Shown piece by piece: positions 59,168-64,000 of a stretch of DNA of 64,000 bases. The notes below the pieces were generated by a model. That model had not been told where the DNA came from. It saw nothing but the letters and a program-made list of their open reading frames with translations, and searched no databases. Source of the stretch: Bog-159 sp049511415 (lineage in GTDB: Bacteria > Acidobacteriota > Terriglobia > Bryobacterales > Bryobacteraceae); assembly GCA_049511415.1 (NCBI GenBank), contig JBEKYC010000006.1, positions 62,001 to 126,000 on the forward strand, in the 5' to 3' direction. Numbering within the stretch: the stretch's first letter is position 1; each line of letters opens with the position of its first letter. The position numbers and the translations under genes were made by a program.

Positions 59168-59764
59168 TCAATCCAGCTCAAGTAGGTAGCCTTGCTTGCC
59201 TACGTTCAGCGACTGAGTCTTACCGATCGCCGTATGTATGCCTGCGGCTTCGTGTATGTGTCCGCAGAAAAAATGTGCGGGCTGTTCGCGCAGCAGGAAA
59301 TCGCGCACGGCGGTCGAGCCTGCATGCAGGCCTGGCCTGACCTGATCGAGCGGCGTGCCCCGCGGCGGTGCGTGGCAGATCAGCACCAACGGCGATAGTC
59401 CGGCGAATTGATTGAGTTTCTGGGTCAGCTCGGCCTCGCTATATTCGCCTGGCGTGTTGAACGGCGTCGGGTTGGAGTAGCCCAGGCCGGCCACATGATA
59501 GCGGCCCCATTGAGCGTGTTGTTCGTGGAAATCGTGCAGCCCGAAGTCACGGCACAGGCCGGCGATCTGCGCGGCAGTCTCATGATTGCCGGGCAAAACA
59601 TACATGCGCTCGGCGCGCCGGCGCAAGACTTCGCCGCAGCGATCCAAGCCGCGTCCGAAGTTCACCAGATCGCCGGCGGCCACGTAGTAGTCCGCTTCGA
59701 TCGACATGAGCCGCTGGAGCGCGGCCAGATCGCCGTGTATGTCGGAAAAGATCAGCAGTTTCAT
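59168..59764 (-). CDS. Calcineurin-like metallophosphoesterase
   Basis: About 198 aa from the ATG at 59764, which overlaps the MFS stop (ATGA). Motifs in order: DIHGD (9-13), GDLVNFG, GNHE, CHAPPRGTPLD and GHIHEAAG, the full dimetal phosphoesterase set. It resembles YfcE/MJ0936-type phosphodiesterases and small archaeal-type phosphoesterases. The substrate is unknown. It is coupled to the transporter gene. Confidence 0.9.
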   Translation of the reverse strand: MKLLIFSDIHGDLAALQRLMSIEADYYVAAGDLVNFGRGLDRCGEVLRRRAERMYVLPGNHETAAQIAGLCRDFGLHDFHEQHAQWGRYHVAGLGYSNPTPFNTPGEYSEAELTQKLNQFAGLSPLVLICHAPPRGTPLDQVRPGLHAGSTAVRDFLLREQPAHFFCGHIHEAAGIHTAIGKTQSLNVGKQGYLLELD

Positions 59765-61077
59765 AACGCCGGTTGGGCCGGGCGGGATGGGCGGCTGTCG
59801 CGGCAGGCCATGTCCATCGCGATGGTGCGCGATCCGGCATAGAGCACGAGGGCGAGACCCAGCGAGAGCACGGGAATGACGTACATGGCCTGATGCAGAC
59901 CAATAGCGCGGTAGGTTTCGGCGATCACGGCCGATCCGGCGGCCTGGGCCGCGTGACGCGCCAGGTAGTCGCTGAGACGTCCGGTGAGAAGGGGACCGAA
60001 CGATGCGCCGCACAGATACATGGCCATAAAATAGACGGCCATGGCGGTGCCGCGAAGCGCGGGGGCAACGATGTCATGAATCGACGAGTAGACCAGGCCG
60101 TAGTACATGTTCAGGAAGCCGTAGGCAGCCATGATGAGCACGATGGAGGCGGCGGCGGCGCCGGCCGGTTGCGCGGTACCGAATAATGCCAAAGGCGCGG
60201 CGGCCAATGCGGCCAGCGCGGCGGAACGCATGCGTCCGTCGGGACGCTGGTGGATGACGCGGTCGCCCCAGGCGCCGGCGATGATACCGCCGGCGATGCC
60301 CGCCAGGCCATATCCCAAGCCGGCCCACAGGCCTGCCGCAGCTACGGACAAGCCGTGGTAGCGAGTCAGGAAGGCAGGGAAAAATGTCGCCAGGGCGTAG
60401 AGATTGAAGTTCACCAGCGCACCGGAGGCGATGATCCACCACATGGTAGGAATTCGCAGGATGGACGATGCATTTCGCGTGGTGGCGGGCGCGGGCGGCA
60501 GGGTTTCGCTGGCGCCGCGGGCCGGCTCGTGCAGGCCGAGGAGAGCAGGAATCAGGAGAGCGGCAGGCACTGCGGCTACGACCAGGGCCGCGCGCCAGCC
60601 CCAGGCCTGTGCCACGGGTCCGCTGATTGCGTAGCTGAGAGCGCCGCCAATCGGGACGCCGAGCATGAAGACGGCCAGGGCGCGGGAGCGTTCCTGTGCC
60701 GGGAAGAGATCGCCGATCCAACTGGTGGCGGCGGGCGCGCAGGCAGCCTCGCCGGCGTAGACGCCCACGCGGGAGAGCAATAGCATCAGATAGGTCTTGG
60801 CTAGTCCGCCGGCACCGGTCAGGGCAGCCCAAACGGCTACGCCGGCGGCCAGCAGACGCTTGCGGCTGGCGGAGTCGGCGAGGCGGCCGAGAGGCAATCC
60901 AGCAAAGGCGTATAGGACGATGGGTAGCGTGCCCAGCGCACCGAGTTGTGTGTCGGACAGGTGGAACTCGCGGCGGATGGGTTCGAGCAGCGCGCCCAAG
61001 ACCTGGCGGTCGTAGAAATTCAGCACGTTGATGGCGAACAGGACGGCCAGGGAGGACCGCAGGCTTTTGGGCTGCAC
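59761..61077 (-). CDS. Major facilitator superfamily transporter (spinster-like)
   Basis: A 438-aa protein with twelve predicted helices. NFYDRQVLGALLEPIRREFHLSDTQLGAL and GRLADSASRKRLLAAGV are signatures seen in spinster/sugar-acid type MFS permeases, with the loop 2-3 motif. Divergent from an enolase-superfamily dehydratase-like gene, so transport of a sugar acid is a reasonable guess. The downstream phosphoesterase is translationally coupled. Confidence 0.88.
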   Translation of the reverse strand: MQPKSLRSSLAVLFAINVLNFYDRQVLGALLEPIRREFHLSDTQLGALGTLPIVLYAFAGLPLGRLADSASRKRLLAAGVAVWAALTGAGGLAKTYLMLLLSRVGVYAGEAACAPAATSWIGDLFPAQERSRALAVFMLGVPIGGALSYAISGPVAQAWGWRAALVVAAVPAALLIPALLGLHEPARGASETLPPAPATTRNASSILRIPTMWWIIASGALVNFNLYALATFFPAFLTRYHGLSVAAAGLWAGLGYGLAGIAGGIIAGAWGDRVIHQRPDGRMRSAALAALAAAPLALFGTAQPAGAAAASIVLIMAAYGFLNMYYGLVYSSIHDIVAPALRGTAMAVYFMAMYLCGASFGPLLTGRLSDYLARHAAQAAGSAVIAETYRAIGLHQAMYVIPVLSLGLALVLYAGSRTIAMDMACRDSRPSRPAQPAL

Positions 61078-61105
61078 TGGGTGAGGATATCATAACGGCC
61101 TTGGG

Positions 61106-61139
61106 GCGGGACTGAAGTCCCGCGCGGGCTAAAGCCCGC
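61106..61139. repeat. REP-like tandem hairpins
   Basis: Two adjoining near-perfect palindromes: GCGGGACTGAAGTCCCGC (61106-61123) and GCGGGCTAAAGCCCGC (61124-61139), each with a two-base loop. They lie in the 96-bp gap between divergent genes. This resembles dispersed extragenic palindromes; copies elsewhere cannot be checked here. Confidence 0.7.
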
Positions 61140-61173
61140 CCTCCACGGGCATCCTGGTAGAATGCCTCATTCT

Positions 61174-62388
61174 ATGATTTCGCGACGCGGGTTCATCGCC
61201 ACCTGGATGGCTGCGTTTGAAGCATTGGCTGCTCCGGAACGGGGGCGGGCGCGAATTTCGGATATCCGCGCCATGGTTCTGGCGGGGCCGCGCACTTACA
61301 CCTTGGTCAAAGTGGTCAGCGATGCGGGTGTCTACGGGATCGGCGAGGGCTATGGAACGCCTAGCGTGGACGTTAAGGCGGGCGTGCTGGAATTGCGGCC
61401 GTACTTTCTGGGCAAAGATCCGCTCGAAATCGAGGCGCTGTACAACGGACTGGGAAACCGCGTGGACGGGTCGGCAAACATGCTGCCGCGGGCTGTCAGC
61501 GCGATTGAAATGGCGCTGTGGGACCTGGCGGGCAGACTGTTGAACCAGCCGGTGGCCACGCTGCTGGGCGGACATTATCGCGAGCGGGTGCGCGTTTTTC
61601 GCGAAGAGGGACCGAGTAACATGCTGGACCGGTCCAATTGCAACGAATGGGCGGACAAGATGAAGGGCGATGCGGCGGGCTGGACCGCGTACAAGGTGCC
61701 GCTGCCGCATCCCGCGGCCAAATTGGACAATGCGCGCGATGCCGCGAACCGCGTGCTGACGTCGCGCGAAGTGCGGGAGATCCGGCAAGCGTTTGAATAC
61801 TGCCGGGACGCGATCGGATGGGACAAGGATCTGATCGTGGGGTGCGATGGGCAATACGATCCGCGCACGGCGTTGCAACTGGTGGAGGCGATCGAGCCGG
61901 TGAAACCGTTGTGGCTGGAGGATCCGCTGCCACCGGAATACGGGGATGGATGGACGCGGCTGGCGCAGGCGTCCAAGGCGCCGATTGCAGCCGGCGGGGA
62001 ATTGGCGCGGCGGCAGGACTTCAAGAACTTCATCGTGAACCGGGGCTGCGATGTGGTGGAGGTGGACGTGCGGAATGCGGGCGGATTTCTGGAATCGAAG
62101 AAAGTGGCGAATCTGGCGGAGTTATACGGTCTTCCGATGGCCACGCGTAACACGGGGACGGCGCTGAATGCCATGGCGGGCGTGCAGTGGGCCGCGGCGG
62201 TACGCGATTTTCTGGCGGCGGAGACGATCATCGGCCACGGCAACTGGCTGGACGATGTGGTGGTGCACGACAAACCGCTGGTGGAACAGGGTTACATCGC
62301 GGCGCCGCGGAAGCCGGGGCTGGGCGTGGATCTGAATCCGGAAACGGTGAAGGCGAACCTGGCGGCGGGTGAGCGCTACTGGGAATGA
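61174..62388 (+). CDS. Mandelate racemase/muconate lactonizing-type enolase superfamily protein
   Basis: About 404 aa from MISRRGF at 61174; an ATG at 61162 adds four residues. The SRRGF start looks like a Tat signal. An N-terminal capping domain and barrel follow: MALWDLAGRLLNQPVATLLGG, catalytic-side AYKVPLPHP, metal ligands in LIVGCDGQYD, LWLEDPLPPE and AAGGELARRQ, then TRNTGTALN. Family members dehydrate or racemise sugar acids. The substrate is not predictable. TAGAAT at 61158-61163 may be a -10 box. Confidence 0.85.
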   Translation: MISRRGFIATWMAAFEALAAPERGRARISDIRAMVLAGPRTYTLVKVVSDAGVYGIGEGYGTPSVDVKAGVLELRPYFLGKDPLEIEALYNGLGNRVDGSANMLPRAVSAIEMALWDLAGRLLNQPVATLLGGHYRERVRVFREEGPSNMLDRSNCNEWADKMKGDAAGWTAYKVPLPHPAAKLDNARDAANRVLTSREVREIRQAFEYCRDAIGWDKDLIVGCDGQYDPRTALQLVEAIEPVKPLWLEDPLPPEYGDGWTRLAQASKAPIAAGGELARRQDFKNFIVNRGCDVVEVDVRNAGGFLESKKVANLAELYGLPMATRNTGTALNAMAGVQWAAAVRDFLAAETIIGHGNWLDDVVVHDKPLVEQGYIAAPRKPGLGVDLNPETVKANLAAGERYWE

Positions 62389-63062
62389 AATCGGTGGAGA
62401 CGCGCCGCACCAATTTGCATCCCGCGGTGGCGTACGTCGCGCCGTTCGCGGTTTTCATCGCGCTGCGATGGCTGCCTGTCGCGGTGGGGTGGCTGGCGCC
62501 GGTGCGGCTACTGGCAGTGGCGGCGGCTATCGCGGTATTCTCGCGGGAAGTGATCCCACGGCGGGTGTCGCAGGTGTTGGGATCGGTGGCGGTGGGCGCG
62601 GCAGTGCTGGTGATCTGGATCGGACCGGATCTGATGTGGCCGGGGTATCGGGAGTTGTGGCTATTCCACAACAGCCTGACGGGATCGGCGCACAGTTCGC
62701 TGGGGCCAGAGCTTCGGTCGAACGTGTTTTTCATTGTCGTGCGCATGGCGGAGAGCGCTGTGCTGGTGCCGATTCTGGAGGAACTCTTCTGGCGGGGCTG
62801 GCTGATGCGGTGGCTCATCGACCCGGATTTTGAACGTGTGCCGCTGGGACAATACACGGCATTTTCGTTCTGGGCGGTGGCGCTGCTGTTCGCGTCGGAG
62901 CATGGTGCTTATTGGGACGTGGGCCTGCTGGCGGGAGTGGCTTATAACTGGTGGATGGTCCGGACCAGGAACTTAGGCGATTGCATGCTGGCGCATGGAG
63001 TCACTAATGCCTTACTGGGGGCCTACGTGCTGCTTTTCAACCAATGGCAGTATTGGTTGTGA
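62385..63062 (+). CDS. CPBP/CAAX-type intramembrane protease
   Basis: A 225-aa protein with about seven membrane helices and the Abi/CPBP motifs EELFWRGW (EExxxR), FASEHG and AHGVTNALLG. It is similar to CAAX-protease-related proteins found near exosortases, though no exosortase is seen here. Its ATG overlaps the preceding stop (ATGA), so it is coupled to the enolase-superfamily gene. Confidence 0.88.
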   Translation: MKSVETRRTNLHPAVAYVAPFAVFIALRWLPVAVGWLAPVRLLAVAAAIAVFSREVIPRRVSQVLGSVAVGAAVLVIWIGPDLMWPGYRELWLFHNSLTGSAHSSLGPELRSNVFFIVVRMAESAVLVPILEELFWRGWLMRWLIDPDFERVPLGQYTAFSFWAVALLFASEHGAYWDVGLLAGVAYNWWMVRTRNLGDCMLAHGVTNALLGAYVLLFNQWQYWL

Positions 63063-63105
63063 CCCCGCTCTCTTAATACAAGCGAGTTAAGATCGTCTCA
63101 CAGAT

Positions 63106-64000
63106 ATGCGCCCGCTATTGGTGTGGATGATGGCTTGCAACGCGGCTGCGGCGGAATTACCGCGCGTGGTGTTTCTGGAGCCGGCCGGGAAAGTGAATAC
63201 GGCATCGGCGGAGATTCACGAGGAGATGCCTTTGTACCGGCGCGTGGCGGACGCGTCGCGGTATGCAGGTTGGCTGCATAATGAATCCGCCGAGCGCGCG
63301 CTGCGGCTGTATGCGCAGGCGGCCGGTATCGTGAAACCCGGCGCGGATACGCCGGATTACTATGTGGCGCTGGTGAAAGGCGGTAACCACGGGGCGGTAG
63401 GTCTTCGGATCGAGACGCCGGAAGGTGTCAAAGATTATCCGCACACGGCTTACATTCTGCTGGATGCCGAGCCGGAGCTATTTGGAACGACGATGTATCA
63501 CGAGACCGGGCACGTCGTGATCGATATGCTGGCGGGCGGGCGGCGACTGGACGGGCTGGAGGTATCGTCGATTCCACACTCGACGGCGGGGCTTGCCGAT
63601 CGCACGACGGCATTCAGCGAGGGTTGGGCGATCCATCTGGAAACTCTGGCGGCGCACCTGGCGCGCGGCGCGGACTTGAAGTGGCAATACCATCACGAGG
63701 GCGTGGGATTCGGGGACGCGCCGTATCGCGGCAGCGAGTATTATCGGGCGGGATCCGATCTGACGACCTTTTCGCAGAACCTGGCACGGTATTACGAAGT
63801 GCGGGAGAACTATTTCGCCTTTGAGAGCGCTTTTCGCGGGCCGGATTATCTGCGGGTGCAGTTGGAGAAGGCGCGGGACTTCGCCGCGCCGCGAGATGCG
63901 GATCAACTGCTGCAGGCGGAGGGTTTCTATGCCAGCTTCTTCTTTCTGTATGCGATGCGCGGGAAAGAACTGCCTTCCGAGGAGGTTGTGGCGCAGCGCG
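63106..64000 (+). CDS. Secreted HExxH metallopeptidase, partial at the right edge
   Basis: An open frame from the ATG at 63106 runs off the window (298 codons). It has a signal peptide (MRPLLVWMMACNAAAA), a zinc motif HETGH (H132, E133, H136) and a downstream FSEGWAIHLE that supplies the third ligand Glu in a gluzincin-like arrangement. The rest includes YYEVRENYFAFESAF and ASFFFLYAM. The family is not recognised further. It starts 43 bp after the CPBP gene. Confidence 0.75.
   Translation, partial: MRPLLVWMMACNAAAAELPRVVFLEPAGKVNTASAEIHEEMPLYRRVADASRYAGWLHNESAERALRLYAQAAGIVKPGADTPDYYVALVKGGNHGAVGLRIETPEGVKDYPHTAYILLDAEPELFGTTMYHETGHVVIDMLAGGRRLDGLEVSSIPHSTAGLADRTTAFSEGWAIHLETLAAHLARGADLKWQYHHEGVGFGDAPYRGSEYYRAGSDLTTFSQNLARYYEVRENYFAFESAFRGPDYLRVQLEKARDFAAPRDADQLLQAEGFYASFFFLYAMRGKELPSEEVVAQR

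Overview
The window reads as a stretch of GC-rich chromosome from a Gram-negative soil-type bacterium, most likely an Acidobacteriota member of the Solibacter/Bryobacter kind (inference from gene content). The pointers are: two large MacB/FtsX permeases of the 'acidobacterial duplicated orphan permease' type, one coupled to a PadR regulator; an Oar-like TonB-dependent receptor with an N-terminal carboxypeptidase-regulatory domain; a VWFA-domain secreted protein; two FG-GAP/ASPIC-UnbV proteins; a FecR/DUF6600 protein; and many secreted carbohydrate enzymes. lpxA, lpxD and an O-antigen ligase show a lipopolysaccharide outer membrane.

Layout. 0-6.2 kb (minus): operon TonB receptor > cytochrome c > secreted GH13 enzyme > partial gene. 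6.4-9.6 kb: a TPR/FG-GAP/ASPIC protein. 9.6-14 kb (minus): NfnA-NfnB-like fusion oxidoreductase > rubrerythrin-like protein > methyltransferase > YciI-like protein. 14-22.5 kb: PadR plus permease, TgpA-like transglutaminase, a small basic protein, an RRM protein, a VWFA protein and a thioesterase. 22.5-28.2 kb: GH5 enzyme, divergent lpxA/lpxD, a MobB-like P-loop protein, a lone HisKA protein and a receiver-GGDEF protein. 28.3-34.3 kb: FecR protein with a strong terminator, ilvE, nagA, and a small membrane protein behind a convincing sigma-54 promoter with tandem operator dyads. 34.3-37.8 kb (minus): acs > ppk2 > ppk2, an AMP-producing enzyme coupled to two polyphosphate kinases that could recharge AMP. 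38-46.5 kb: second permease, a TIM-barrel protein, and an operon rmuC > O-antigen ligase > APH-like kinase > divergent enolase. 46.5-56 kb: chemoreceptor with a CxxCH sensor, M28 peptidase, DksA-like protein, a translationally coupled histidine kinase > regulator > CRTAC1-like operon, ChbG deacetylase, ICMT-like and Gfo/Idh genes.

56.4-59.0 kb (minus) is the standout: 27 tightly packed tRNA genes for 19 of the 20 amino acids (no proline), 26 with encoded CCA, in two blocks of 7 and 20. Two tRNA junctions have no spacer at all. Six tRNAs carry C instead of the near-universal U33, one threonine tRNA has no T arm, and others have stem mismatches or a C56G change. A consensus promoter lies upstream, and a second promoter, a terminator hairpin and boxA-like motifs lie between the blocks. 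Two copies of a dispersed 32-bp repeat family lie in the window, one at the head of this array. 59.2-64 kb: metallophosphoesterase, MFS transporter, a REP-like double hairpin, an enolase-superfamily enzyme, a CPBP protease and a partial HExxH metallopeptidase.

Functions were assigned by reading motifs only; no database search was possible.
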